A DNA stretch of 64,000 bases from Pseudomonas taiwanensis (GTDB lineage Bacteria; Pseudomonadota; Gammaproteobacteria; Pseudomonadales; Pseudomonadaceae). Shown in pieces: positions 1-8,892 of the stretch. Position numbers and translations under genes: made by a program. How positions within the stretch are numbered: position 1 is the first letter of the stretch; each line of letters starts with the position of its first letter. The stretch lies in NCBI RefSeq assembly GCF_013393345.1, contig NZ_QJRF01000040.1, positions 186,001 to 250,000 of the forward strand, given 5' to 3'. Under the pieces are notes generated by a model. The model was not told the origin of the DNA and ran no database searches. It saw only the letters and a program-made list of their open reading frames with translations.

Positions 1-1043
1 GGCGAGAGGCGTGCAAAGCTCAGTGAGCGGCGGGCAACCGCACGGGCGATTTCCACGCGGCGGAGCATTTCGCCCAAGCGCAGGCGGGTCATCTGGTGAT
101 CGATCAGCATCCGACCACCCTGGCGGCGCTCGTGGCAGTACTGCAACGCCAGTTCGAAGGCCGCCCGAGCCACACCGGTGAAGACCTGGCTCATATGGGT
201 ACCGGCATAGGACCAGGAGGAGCTCACGGCGCCGTAGTAACCGTCCCGCTCGGCAATGGCGAAGCGGCGCGGGACACGTACGTCATCGAAGTATATTTCC
301 CCCTGAGGCAAGGAACGTTGACCGATCTTCTCCAGGGGCTTGCCCTTGGAAACCCCCTTGATATCCAGCGGAACGATCACAGCGATGCCATTGGGCAATC
401 CATCCTCACCGTAGAAACCGTCACCGTAGTCGGCGCACATCAGACCGAATGCCACCTGCGCGACAGCACCGTTGGAGACCCAGGCCGAGCTCTGGCCATT
501 GATGATGATCTCGTCGCCAACGACCTTGGCGGTCAGGTTCCCGATGTTGGCCGGCGTACCTACGGGCCAATCGCGCTTGATATCGAGCAACTGGTTGTCG
601 CTGCCGCGATCCGGCTGGGTGGCCATCCAGCAACCGATCCGCCCCTGGCACAACTCGATCAGTTCGGCGTTGCCGGCAGCGACGGCCATCTGCAGGGGGA
701 AGCCAGCACAACCAAGGGAGACCGCCAGGCCAGCATCGCCCCACCCCAGCTCTTCGCCGATCATGGATTCGATCCGCACTGCCATCTCCGGCGGCAGCTC
801 CGCTAGCAGTGCGGGGTCCAGCCCCAGCTTGGCGAATTCGCTGAACACCGAGTAGTAGGGAGAGCCCGGCGCAGCCACTTCTTCGGCGGTCATCCGGTCC
901 AGCTCGCGACCCAAAGGACGCAGCACGTCCTTGGCGAAACGGTGCACAGAGGCCTGTATGGCTGCTTCTTCCTCGGAGAGAGGAGTTTCGAAACCGGACA
1001 GTCCGGCCGCAGGAAGGGTGAGGTTGGGCTTGAGCGTAATCAT
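1..1043 (-). CDS. Acyl-CoA dehydrogenase family protein (3' end outside window)
   Basis: Reading the minus strand from an ATG at 1043 gives an open frame of about 347 codons that runs off the left edge. The start MITLKPNLTL follows a strong Shine-Dalgarno (GGAGGTGG). The N-terminal helical part, the middle beta part (MATQPDRGSDN, then VVGDEIIINGQSSAWVSNGA) and the segment IGQRSLPQGEIYFDDVRVP fit the acyl-CoA dehydrogenase fold, in which FAD desaturates an acyl-CoA thioester at C2-C3. The C-terminal catalytic region is not visible, so chain-length class is unknown. An AraC regulator lies upstream on the same strand, and a thiolase and a second dehydrogenase are nearby, which suggests a beta-oxidation role. 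Confidence 0.8.
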   Translation of the reverse strand, partial: MITLKPNLTLPAAGLSGFETPLSEEEAAIQASVHRFAKDVLRPLGRELDRMTAEEVAAPGSPYYSVFSEFAKLGLDPALLAELPPEMAVRIESMIGEELGWGDAGLAVSLGCAGFPLQMAVAAGNAELIELCQGRIGCWMATQPDRGSDNQLLDIKRDWPVGTPANIGNLTAKVVGDEIIINGQSSAWVSNGAVAQVAFGLMCADYGDGFYGEDGLPNGIAVIVPLDIKGVSKGKPLEKIGQRSLPQGEIYFDDVRVPRRFAIAERDGYYGAVSSSWSYAGTHMSQVFTGVARAAFELALQYCHERRQGGRMLIDHQMTRLRLGEMLRRVEIARAVARRSLSFARLS

Positions 1044-1264
1044 CAGACCACCTCCGCCGACACCGGCAAACAAATCATCAGGCACTGCACGCCCGGGCAG
1101 TTGGATTGAATGGCGAACGAAGCAATGCTCTTTTCGCCGGGAAAACCTCTGCAGACGGCGAAGCCGTCGTTGGGACGGGAACCTGTCTTGAAGCTTTTCA
1201 TGCGCGACCTCCAGGGGGGTCTCTTGTTGTTTTGCAGAACTGTAATCCTGTCTTTATTTTTACG

Positions 1265-1292
1265 CAACAGTTGTTATGCAAAACACTTGTTA
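1265..1292. promoter_or_regulatory. Two imperfect dyads in direct repeat upstream of the acyl-CoA dehydrogenase
   Basis: The 560-bp gap 1044-1604 holds no convincing gene. Within it, AACAGTTGTT (1266-1275) and AACACTTGTT (1282-1291) are two similar short dyads 16 bp apart, each with AACA and TGTT arms. The spacing is about one and a half helical turns. The neighbouring AraC regulator could bind here to control the dehydrogenase; that link is inference. Confidence 0.3.
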
Positions 1293-1604
1293 CGACCCAG
1301 ACAAGGCAACGCCCCGGGACGAACAATCGCGGCTCTTCAGCCGCTCCGGCGAAAATTGAACGGGCGGGCACAATCGCAACCGGCAGCAGGAAATGAATTG
1401 ATTTGCGCCGTTTCCGTTCAGTGGATTGGCGATATGGGGGATGGCGCAGCGCAAATGAAACCTGCCCGACAGCATGGCCCACTGCAGATTCAGATCTCGG
1501 CATGGGAGTGGGTCAGACAGCGGGGGGGGGCGGACGCGGTCGAGAGGGTGAGTTACGTCGAACGATTCACGGCGCGCGACAAGGCAGCACTAGCCAGGCT
1601 GCGC

Positions 1605-2648
1605 TCAGCGCCTACCAACGGCTTGCGTGGCCCGGTAGCTACCAGGACTCATGCCGGTCCACTGGCGGAAGGCTCGATGAAACGCGCTGGGCTCCTGGAA
1701 TCCGCAACGAATCGCGATCTCGGAGATGCTCAAGGTCTCATCGTTGAGGTAATCGAAGGCCAATGCCTTACGCACTTCGTGCTTGATCGCCTGATAGGAA
1801 AAACCCTCGCGCTCCAGCTGTCGGCGGAAGGCGGATTCGCTCATCGAAACCTGGCTTGCCATCTGCGTCTGGGACGGCCATTCCAGCTCAGGGGACGTCT
1901 TGAGGCGGCGATAAACGTCGGCCGAAAGCCCTGATCGATTGCGGAATCGCACCACCACACCCTCTGGCGCGTGACGGAGGAACTGCTTGAGACTGGCGAA
2001 GTTGCGGATCACCGGCAGCGACAGCTGGGCTGAACCGAACTCCACCTCGGTACGCCTGGCCTCGAACTCGATCCAGGGTCCCCAGAGCAAGGGTTCGGCG
2101 CCGTGCGGAGGCGGAGGATGGCCAAACTGGGTACGGTCGAAATTGAGCCGGCGTCCCACAAGCCAGCAGGCCACGCCAATTACCATGCTGAGGTAGATCT
2201 CCTCGGCGACTCCACGGATAGCGGGATCGTCGATACGGGTTTCCAGGACGATCGCGGTGCGATTGCCGCGCAGTTCCAGATGCGCGCGGATGTCACGCAG
2301 GAACAAGTTGAAGCCGGACAGGCACTGGCGCAGCGCGCGCCCCAGGTCCGGCTCGTGGAGCACACTGCGGCAGATGATCGCGAACGTACCACGAGGCATC
2401 CCACCCGAATCGAAAGCGAAGAATTCATCTCCCAGCTCCTCGGTGAGCAGCAGCCACAGCCGTGTCACCGATTCCGCCGGTACCCGGCGCAAGGGTTCAT
2501 CGAGCCAGGAAGGCTCGATACCCGCTTCGCGCAGAATCGCCTCCACGCGCGTAGGTGCCTGCGCCAGTCGGTGCACGGCGGCCTTCACGAAATAGGCGGC
2601 CACAGAGTCATTCGTCCGGACGATGTGCTCTTCAGCGTTGCCCGTCAT
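1605..2648 (-). CDS. AraC family transcriptional regulator, arabinose-binding-type N-terminus
   Basis: A 347-aa protein with the two-part layout of the Pseudomonas OruR/ArgR-like AraC group: an N-terminal effector domain of about 200 residues and a C-terminal double helix-turn-helix. The second HTH is visible in ISEIAIRCGFQEPSAFHRAF followed by RQWTGMSPGSYR, the classic AraC signature. It is divergent from the thiolase gene across a 117-bp gap and lies upstream of the acyl-CoA dehydrogenase on the same strand, so it probably regulates one or both. The ligand is unknown; fatty acid or acyl-CoA related compounds fit the context. Confidence 0.85.
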   Translation of the reverse strand: MTGNAEEHIVRTNDSVAAYFVKAAVHRLAQAPTRVEAILREAGIEPSWLDEPLRRVPAESVTRLWLLLTEELGDEFFAFDSGGMPRGTFAIICRSVLHEPDLGRALRQCLSGFNLFLRDIRAHLELRGNRTAIVLETRIDDPAIRGVAEEIYLSMVIGVACWLVGRRLNFDRTQFGHPPPPHGAEPLLWGPWIEFEARRTEVEFGSAQLSLPVIRNFASLKQFLRHAPEGVVVRFRNRSGLSADVYRRLKTSPELEWPSQTQMASQVSMSESAFRRQLEREGFSYQAIKHEVRKALAFDYLNDETLSISEIAIRCGFQEPSAFHRAFRQWTGMSPGSYRATQAVGRR

Positions 2649-2765
2649 AGTCCTTGCCCATCAGCTGATATGTCCAAATTCGACATCCGAGTGCGCGCAA
2701 TTCCGGCATAGGTGGGCAGGCCACTGCCCCCTAGACTTCCGGCCATCAATCCAGGAGCGTCTCAG

Positions 2766-3950
2766 ATGAACAGACCTGAAGTTTTCGTTGTCAGCGCGGT
2801 GCGTACCGCCATCGGTACCTATGGCGGCACCCTCAAGGATACCCCGCCCGCGCAACTTGCCACACTAGTCACCCGAACTGCCCTCGCGCGCGCCAACTGC
2901 GATCCGCAGCAGGTGGAACATGTCGTGTTCGGCAACGTGATCCCTAGCACGCCCAAGGACGCCTACATCAGCCGGGTCGCCGCACTGCAGGCCGGAATTC
3001 CCAAGGAAACCCCGGCCTTTGGCGTCAATCGCCTGTGCGGTTCGGGCCTGCAAGCCATCGTCAGCGCCGCCCAGGGCCTGCTGCTGGGTGACGCGCGCGT
3101 CGCCATTGCCGGTGGTGCCGAATCCATGAGCCTGGCCCCCTACCTCGTGCCGAGCGCACGCTGGGGCGCTCGCATGGGCGATAGCAAGATGCTCGACTTC
3201 ATGCTCGGCGCCCTGCAGGACCCGCTACACGGCATCCACATGGGTATCACCGCCGAGAACGTCGCCAAGCTGCACGGCATCACACGAGAAGACCAGGATG
3301 CCCTAGCCTTGCAGAGCCAGCAGCGGGCAGCCCGCGCCATCGCCGAAGGACGTTTCGATAGCCAGATCGTCCCCGTGGAAATCCAGACCCGCAAGGGTGT
3401 AACCCAGTTCGAGATCGACGAGCACGTGCGATCTGAGGTGACCCTGGAGCAACTGGCGAAGATGAAGCCGGCCTTCACCGAAGGTGGCACCGTTACCGCA
3501 GGCAATGCCTCCGGTCTCAACGACGGCGCCAGCGCTTTGCTGCTGGCCACTGGCGATGCGGTGAAGGACCAGGGCCTGCACCCCATGGCTCGGGTGGTGG
3601 CCTATGCCCACGCTGGCGTCGAGCCAACCGTCATGGGCCTGGGGCCGATTCCGGCGACCCGCCTGGCCCTGCAACGCGCGGGCCTGACCGTGGCCGACCT
3701 CGACGTGATCGAGTCCAACGAAGCCTTCGCCGCCCAGGCCTGCGCGGTGGCGCGCGAGCTTGGATTCGACCCGGAGAAGGTGAACCCCAATGGTTCCGGT
3801 ATCTCCCTGGGACATCCGATCGGTGCCTCCGGTGCGATCATCGCCACCAAGGCCATCCACGAGCTGCAGCGGATCAAGGGCCGCTACGCCTTGGCCACCA
3901 TGTGTATTGGCGGCGGCCAAGGCATCGCCGTCATCTTCGAACGCGTCTGA
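2766..3950 (+). CDS. Acetyl-CoA acetyltransferase (thiolase)
   Basis: A 394-aa thiolase that condenses two acetyl-CoA or cleaves a 3-ketoacyl-CoA. The nucleophilic cysteine is in VNRLCGSGLQA (about residue 89), the catalytic histidine in SLGHPIGASG and the second cysteine in ATMCIGGGQG near the C-terminus; all are intact and the length is standard for the family. The start MNRPEVFVVS at 2766 is preferred because AGGAG lies 7 bases upstream; an in-frame start 54 bases earlier lacks this. Followed by a TetR gene and an acyl-CoA dehydrogenase, it fits the last step of a beta-oxidation route. Biosynthetic versus degradative direction cannot be told from sequence. Confidence 0.92.
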   Translation: MNRPEVFVVSAVRTAIGTYGGTLKDTPPAQLATLVTRTALARANCDPQQVEHVVFGNVIPSTPKDAYISRVAALQAGIPKETPAFGVNRLCGSGLQAIVSAAQGLLLGDARVAIAGGAESMSLAPYLVPSARWGARMGDSKMLDFMLGALQDPLHGIHMGITAENVAKLHGITREDQDALALQSQQRAARAIAEGRFDSQIVPVEIQTRKGVTQFEIDEHVRSEVTLEQLAKMKPAFTEGGTVTAGNASGLNDGASALLLATGDAVKDQGLHPMARVVAYAHAGVEPTVMGLGPIPATRLALQRAGLTVADLDVIESNEAFAAQACAVARELGFDPEKVNPNGSGISLGHPIGASGAIIATKAIHELQRIKGRYALATMCIGGGQGIAVIFERV

Positions 3951-4090
3951 AGGGGGCCGGTCGGGGCACGTCAGCCGGACTTCGCCCGAGACACGACTCC
4001 AGCAGTATCCCGACCGGTTCCTTCGGCGCGTTCCGCCTTCGCGGCGGTGACATCCTGGCCTCGACCTGTCCAAACGAAAGGGTTTGAAAC

Positions 4091-4699
4091 ATGAATACAG
4101 CCAAGTGCATCGAGCCCCTCTCGCCGGCCGCCCGCGCTGGCTCGCGCTTCGAACGCAACCGCCCCAGGGCCCTGGAACTGTTCGCCCAGCGCGGTTTCGC
4201 CCAGGTCAGCCTGCGGGAGCTGGCCAGCCATCTCGAGCTCACCGCCGGTTCGCTCTACAACCACTGCACCAGCAAGGAAGAGCTGCTACTGGAATTCATC
4301 GAAGAGCACTACATGGCGCTGCTGTCGCTGTTCGACCGCCGCCACCGCCGGGAGTCCCCCAAGGCGACCCTGCAGGTCGTGATCCAGGGGCTGATCGCGC
4401 TGCATGAGTCCCATCCCTTGCACTTCAAGTTGGCGGCCCGCGACGCTGTCTGCCTCAAGCCGAGCCAGCGGCTGTTCATCGACCGCCTGCGCCAGCAGTT
4501 GCGCCGGCAGCTCGACTCGCTGCTGTGCGCCGCAGGTCTGGTCGGCCCCGGGCAAAGCAGCGTGCCGGCCCTGGAGCTGTTCGAGCACTTGCCGCTGTGG
4601 CTGTCGAGCTACCCGCTGGACGAACGGCAACGCAGCGAGATCCTCATGCGTCTGCTGATGGCTGCCCATCCCATTCCCACTTCGGAGATCCGACCATGA
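4091..4699 (+). CDS. TetR family transcriptional regulator
   Basis: A 202-aa TetR protein. The N-terminal helix-turn-helix is at about residues 25-70 (ALELFAQRGFAQVSLRELA, then LTAGSLYNHCTSKEEL). The C-terminal ligand domain is helical and not informative about the inducer. Its stop codon overlaps the start of the downstream acyl-CoA dehydrogenase in an ATGA, so the two are translationally coupled and the regulator probably controls its own operon. The inducer is likely an acyl-CoA or the free acid, by analogy with other TetR regulators next to fatty acid oxidation genes (inference). Confidence 0.88.
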   Translation: MNTAKCIEPLSPAARAGSRFERNRPRALELFAQRGFAQVSLRELASHLELTAGSLYNHCTSKEELLLEFIEEHYMALLSLFDRRHRRESPKATLQVVIQGLIALHESHPLHFKLAARDAVCLKPSQRLFIDRLRQQLRRQLDSLLCAAGLVGPGQSSVPALELFEHLPLWLSSYPLDERQRSEILMRLLMAAHPIPTSEIRP

Positions 4700-6468
4700 C
4701 CGGTTACAAGGCGCCCCTGCGCGATATCCACTTCCTCCTGGGCGATGTCTTCGATGCCGGGGCACAATGGTCGGCCCTGCCCAACTTCGCCGACAGCCTC
4801 GACATGGACACCGCCGGCGCCATCCTGGAAGAAGCCGGCAAGTTCGCCAGCGAATCCCTGGCGCCGCTGAACCGCAGTGGCGATGAGGAAGGCGCGCGCT
4901 GGAGCGACGGCGTGGTGACCACTCCAACCGGATTCAAGGAGGCCTACGCCACTTACGCCGAAGGTGGCTGGGTCGGCCTTTCCGGCAACCCGGTTCTTGG
5001 CGGCATGGGCATGCCCAAGATGCTTGCCGTGCACGTCGAAGAAATGCTCTACGCCGCGAACTCCAGCTTCACCCTGTATTCGGTCCTGAGTAGCGGCGCC
5101 TGCCTGGCCATCGACACTCACGCCAGCGCCGAGCTCAAGCAAACCTACCTGCCACCCATGTATGAGGGCCGCTGGGCGGGCTCCATGTGCCTGACCGAAG
5201 CGCACGCCGGCACCGACCTCGGCCTCATCCGCACCCGAGCCGAACCGCAGGCCGACGGCAGCTACGCTATCACCGGCAGCAAGATTTTCATCACCGGAGG
5301 CGAGCAGGACCTGACCGAAAACATCATCCACCTGGTGTTGGGCAAGCTGCCTGACGCCCCGGCCGGCCCCAAGGGTATTTCGCTGTTCCTCGTACCCAAG
5401 GTACGGGTGAATGCCGACGGCAGCCTGGGCGAGCGCAATGCACTGTCCTGTGGCTCCATCGAGCACAAGATGGGCATCAAGGCCTCAGCCACCTGCGTGA
5501 TGAACTTCGATGGCGCCACCGGCTGGCTCGTCGGCGAGCCCAACAAAGGCCTGGCGGCGATGTTCACCATGATGAACTATGAGCGCCTGTCCATCGGCAT
5601 CCAGGGCATCGGTTGCGCCGAAGCGTCCTACCAGGCCGCGGTAGCCTATGCCCGCGACCGGCTGCAGAGCCGCGCGCCCGGCGGTCCAGTGGCAAAGAAC
5701 AAGGCGGCCGATCCGATCATCCACCACCCCGACGTACGCCGCATGCTGCTGACCATGAAGGCGCTGAACGAGGGCGGCCGCGCCCTGGCCACCTACGTAG
5801 GCGCCCAGCTGGACATCGCCAAGCACGGCACAGATGCCGAGACGCGCGAAACGGCGCAGACCCGAGTCGCCCTGCTCACCCCGGTGGCCAAAGCCTTCTT
5901 CACCGACACGGGTCTGGAAAGCTGTGTGCACGGCCAGCAGGTGTTCGGTGGCCACGGCTACATCCGCGAATGGGGCCAGGAACAACTGGTGCGGGACGTA
6001 CGCATCGCGCAGATCTACGAGGGCACCAATGGCATTCAGGCCCTCGACCTGCTGGGCCGCAAGGTACTCGCTGATGGTGGCAAGGCACTCGACGAGTTCC
6101 TCGCGGAGATTCGCCGCTACGCCGAAGAGCCCAGCGTCGAGCATCGCGCTGTCCTGCTCGATGCCGTCCAGAAGCTGGAGGAAACCAGCTACTGGGTGCG
6201 TGACCAGGCTGGCCAGGACAGCCGCCAAGTGGGCGCCGCCTCGGTGGAATACCTGCACCTGTTCGGATACGTCACCTACGCCTACCTCTGGTCGAAAATG
6301 GCCAGCATGGCCAAGACCAGGATGGACGCAGACCCGGAGTTCTATTCGGCCAAGCTGGCCACTGCAGGCTTCTTTTTCAACCGCATCCTACCCCGCATCG
6401 AGGGCCTGGCGGCCTGCGTGCGCGGGGGAGCTGACAGCCTCTACGAACTGGCCGAAGCACAGTTCTAA
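4696..6468 (+). CDS. Acyl-CoA dehydrogenase (about 590-aa class)
   Basis: A 590-aa FAD enzyme of the long acyl-CoA dehydrogenase class that carries an extra C-terminal domain. Visible motifs are MCLTEAHAGTDLG (flavin and substrate contact), ITGSKIFITGGE, GIKASATCVMNFDGA and the C-terminal VFGGHGYIREWGQEQLVRD with QIYEGTNGIQALDLLGRK. The start at 4696 overlaps the TetR stop codon and has GGAG a few bases upstream inside the TetR gene. With the thiolase and TetR gene it forms a compact acyl-CoA oxidation unit. The substrate is not determined; this class is often annotated for medium- or long-chain or 3-methylthiopropanoyl-type acyl-CoAs. Confidence 0.92.
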   Translation: MTGYKAPLRDIHFLLGDVFDAGAQWSALPNFADSLDMDTAGAILEEAGKFASESLAPLNRSGDEEGARWSDGVVTTPTGFKEAYATYAEGGWVGLSGNPVLGGMGMPKMLAVHVEEMLYAANSSFTLYSVLSSGACLAIDTHASAELKQTYLPPMYEGRWAGSMCLTEAHAGTDLGLIRTRAEPQADGSYAITGSKIFITGGEQDLTENIIHLVLGKLPDAPAGPKGISLFLVPKVRVNADGSLGERNALSCGSIEHKMGIKASATCVMNFDGATGWLVGEPNKGLAAMFTMMNYERLSIGIQGIGCAEASYQAAVAYARDRLQSRAPGGPVAKNKAADPIIHHPDVRRMLLTMKALNEGGRALATYVGAQLDIAKHGTDAETRETAQTRVALLTPVAKAFFTDTGLESCVHGQQVFGGHGYIREWGQEQLVRDVRIAQIYEGTNGIQALDLLGRKVLADGGKALDEFLAEIRRYAEEPSVEHRAVLLDAVQKLEETSYWVRDQAGQDSRQVGAASVEYLHLFGYVTYAYLWSKMASMAKTRMDADPEFYSAKLATAGFFFNRILPRIEGLAACVRGGADSLYELAEAQF

Positions 6469-6490
6469 CGCCCTCAGCTCAAGTTCCAGG

Positions 6491-6529
6491 GTCGGCATCC
6501 CAGGTGGGTGCCGACTCCCTTCCCTCTTG
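6491..6529 (+). terminator. Probable rho-independent terminator after the acyl-CoA dehydrogenase
   Basis: GTCGGCATCC pairs with GGGTGCCGAC around a 5-base loop (6491-6515), followed by a pyrimidine-rich tail. It lies 23 bases after the stop codon. The tail is C/T rather than pure T, so efficiency is uncertain. Confidence 0.5.
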
Positions 6530-6684
6530 TCGGCACCGCACTTCCACGGGCGGCCACGCGTCGCAGCAAAGCTACAATTACAGCGAAGCGCCACCCGCTC
6601 TCCTCCCTCACGAATGGACGCCGGGCAGCCGTACGGCTGGCGCCCTAGCCATCGCGCCGAGTTTTCCGGTAGAGGACCCTGGAG

Positions 6685-8862
6685 ATGACAGCTCTTCAGC
6701 TTCGCGACATCCGCGACCCGTTACCCGATCCCGAACTCGACGCATACGTCAGGTTGGCCGCTATCGCGTGCCAGGTACCCATTGCCATGCTGACGTTCCT
6801 CGACAGGGAGCGAGAGTGGTTTGGCGCGAAGCTGGGGCTAGAACTCGGGGAGATGCCCCGTGCGGCCTCGTTGAACGCGGTGGTCGTGGCGTCCAACGAA
6901 CTGGTTCATGTGGAGGATGCCTCCACGAATGAGCTTCTCCAGCACTGCACTCTGGTGACAGGGCCAACCGGTATCAGGCTCTTCGCCGGCGTTCCGCTCG
7001 CCGTGGCGGAACGAGGCGTGATCGGCGTGCTTTCGGTAGCGGATACCGCAAAGCGCAGCCTCGATGAGTCGCAGGTCGAAGCCCTCTGCTTGCTGGCTGG
7101 ACAGATCTCGAACCTGCTTCAGCACAGGACCTCCCTACGAAGCCGGCTGGAGGCAGCCAGCAAGGAGGCTGATGAGCTCGATGGCCTGAAGGAGAGCCAG
7201 CGCACTTTACAGACCCTGGTCAGCAATCTCCCTGGTGTGGCGTATCGGAGTCTGAATGATATTTCCTGGCGTCTTGAAGTCGTCAGCGAGGGCTGCCATA
7301 AGCTCATCGGCTATTCCGCCGCCGAACTCATCAAGGGGACGGTCAGGATGGTGGACATCATTCACCCTGACGATATTCCCTCGCTCAGGCGCAAGGTTTC
7401 CAGATCCTTGAAGGCCAGGACACCCTACCAATCCACCTACAGAATCAGGACCGCGACGGGGCAGACCAAGTGGGTCTGGGACAAAGGGTGCGGCGTCTAC
7501 TCCGCGGACGGAACAGTGCTCGCGCTGGAAGGCTTCATCACCGACATCACCGAGCAGAAGCACGCCGAAGAATGTATCCGCAGAATGGCCTATTTCGATG
7601 AACTGACAGGCCTGCCCAATCGCCTATCCATGAGGGATACACTTAATGCAGCAATCTCCACCTCAGGCGACTCGCACGATCCTGTCGCCCTGCTTCATAT
7701 CGAAGTCGACAACTTCCGTGAGATCAACGAGACATTGGGCTACCGCGAAAGTGACCGGCTGCTGCAGGAGGTTGCGACAAGGCTGCGCGAGGCTGTAGTC
7801 GCCAACGAAATGGTCGCCCGTATTGCCGAATCCGCTTTCTCGGTATTGCTTCCAGGAATGGATGCCAGCCATGCGGTGCAAGCCGCGCGAAAGGTACTGG
7901 AATCGTTGAGCTCGCCGTTCGAGCTGGACACCCTGCTGGTGCCCGCTGACTGCAGCATCGGAATCACTATGTTTCCGGGGCATGGCAGTGACCCCGATTC
8001 GCTGTTGCGTCGCGCGAATGTTGCGCGTTATGGCGCCAGGCACAGTGCGGAAAAGGTTGCCGTATATGCTGGCGCACTCGACAGTGACAACGCTCAGCGG
8101 CTGATCCTGATGACCGACCTGCGTCGCGCCATCGACGGCGACGAGCTACGTCTGATGTTCCAACCCAAGCTGCGAATGCATTCAAGGCGGGTGAGCGGCG
8201 TGGAAGCACTGGTGCGCTGGCAGCACCCTGAGCATGGTCTGATGGGCCCAGGCCAATTCATCGGTTTTGCTGAGAGCGCTGGACTGATCACCCGGCTCAC
8301 ACATTGGGTACTGGCGGCTGCCGTTCGCGAAAGTCATGTCTGGCATGGCTCCGGCCATGCCGTGCCAATTGCGATCAATCTTTCGCCCTATGACATTCGA
8401 GACCGGCAGTTACTCGAGCAGATCTCGAGGGCCCTGGAGACCTGGGGCGGCACACCGGACTGGATCCAGTTCGAGCTGACCGAGAGCTGCATCATGGAAG
8501 ACTTGTCCATTGCGCGGCACGTCCTCACGCAGCTCCGCGAAGCAGGCTTCAAGCTGTTCATCGATGACTTCGGAACCGGATACTCGTCCCTCGCCTACCT
8601 CCGAAATCTTCCGGTCGACTACATAAAGATTGACCAGTCATTCGTGAAGGACCTCGACAGCGACAGCGACTCAGCGGCCATCGTGGAAACCATCATCAAA
8701 CTTGCCCATAGCCTGGGCATCGAAGTGGTCGCTGAAGGTGTCGAGTCGGTTTCGACGATGCAGATGCTATCGAGCTGGGGTTGCGAGGAAGCTCAAGGCT
8801 ACTGCATCAGCAAACCGATATCCGGGCATGACTTCCTGGCATGGAACAAGGTCTTTGTGTGA
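6685..8862 (+). CDS. GAF-PAS-GGDEF-EAL protein, probably a c-di-GMP phosphodiesterase
   Basis: A 725-aa cytoplasmic signalling protein without membrane segments. Residues about 10-150 form a GAF domain, 170-300 a PAS domain ending in a PAC-like stretch (GFITDITEQK), 300-460 a GGDEF domain and 470-720 an EAL domain. The GGDEF signature is replaced by AESAF (RIAESAFSVLLPG), so cyclase activity is unlikely. The EAL domain keeps EALVRW, NLSPYD, FELTES, the DDFGTGYSSL loop, KIDQSFV and VAEGVES, which are the metal, catalytic and substrate residues of active phosphodiesterases. It probably lowers c-di-GMP in response to a signal sensed by GAF or PAS. The neighbour is a convergent chemoreceptor-like gene. 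Confidence 0.92.
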   Translation: MTALQLRDIRDPLPDPELDAYVRLAAIACQVPIAMLTFLDREREWFGAKLGLELGEMPRAASLNAVVVASNELVHVEDASTNELLQHCTLVTGPTGIRLFAGVPLAVAERGVIGVLSVADTAKRSLDESQVEALCLLAGQISNLLQHRTSLRSRLEAASKEADELDGLKESQRTLQTLVSNLPGVAYRSLNDISWRLEVVSEGCHKLIGYSAAELIKGTVRMVDIIHPDDIPSLRRKVSRSLKARTPYQSTYRIRTATGQTKWVWDKGCGVYSADGTVLALEGFITDITEQKHAEECIRRMAYFDELTGLPNRLSMRDTLNAAISTSGDSHDPVALLHIEVDNFREINETLGYRESDRLLQEVATRLREAVVANEMVARIAESAFSVLLPGMDASHAVQAARKVLESLSSPFELDTLLVPADCSIGITMFPGHGSDPDSLLRRANVARYGARHSAEKVAVYAGALDSDNAQRLILMTDLRRAIDGDELRLMFQPKLRMHSRRVSGVEALVRWQHPEHGLMGPGQFIGFAESAGLITRLTHWVLAAAVRESHVWHGSGHAVPIAINLSPYDIRDRQLLEQISRALETWGGTPDWIQFELTESCIMEDLSIARHVLTQLREAGFKLFIDDFGTGYSSLAYLRNLPVDYIKIDQSFVKDLDSDSDSAAIVETIIKLAHSLGIEVVAEGVESVSTMQMLSSWGCEEAQGYCISKPISGHDFLAWNKVFV

Positions 8863-8892
8863 ATAGCGGCCCACAACGACCTTGTCGGGCTG

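Noticed and set aside
96-806. Open frames on the strand opposite to the acyl-CoA dehydrogenase, and many similar antisense frames throughout the window
   Set aside because: They mirror the codon structure of high-GC genes on the other strand, show no domain motifs and lack ribosome binding sites.
4525-4695. In-frame upstream extension of the 590-aa acyl-CoA dehydrogenase
   Set aside because: It lies entirely within the TetR gene in another frame; the ATG at 4696 gives the family N-terminus.
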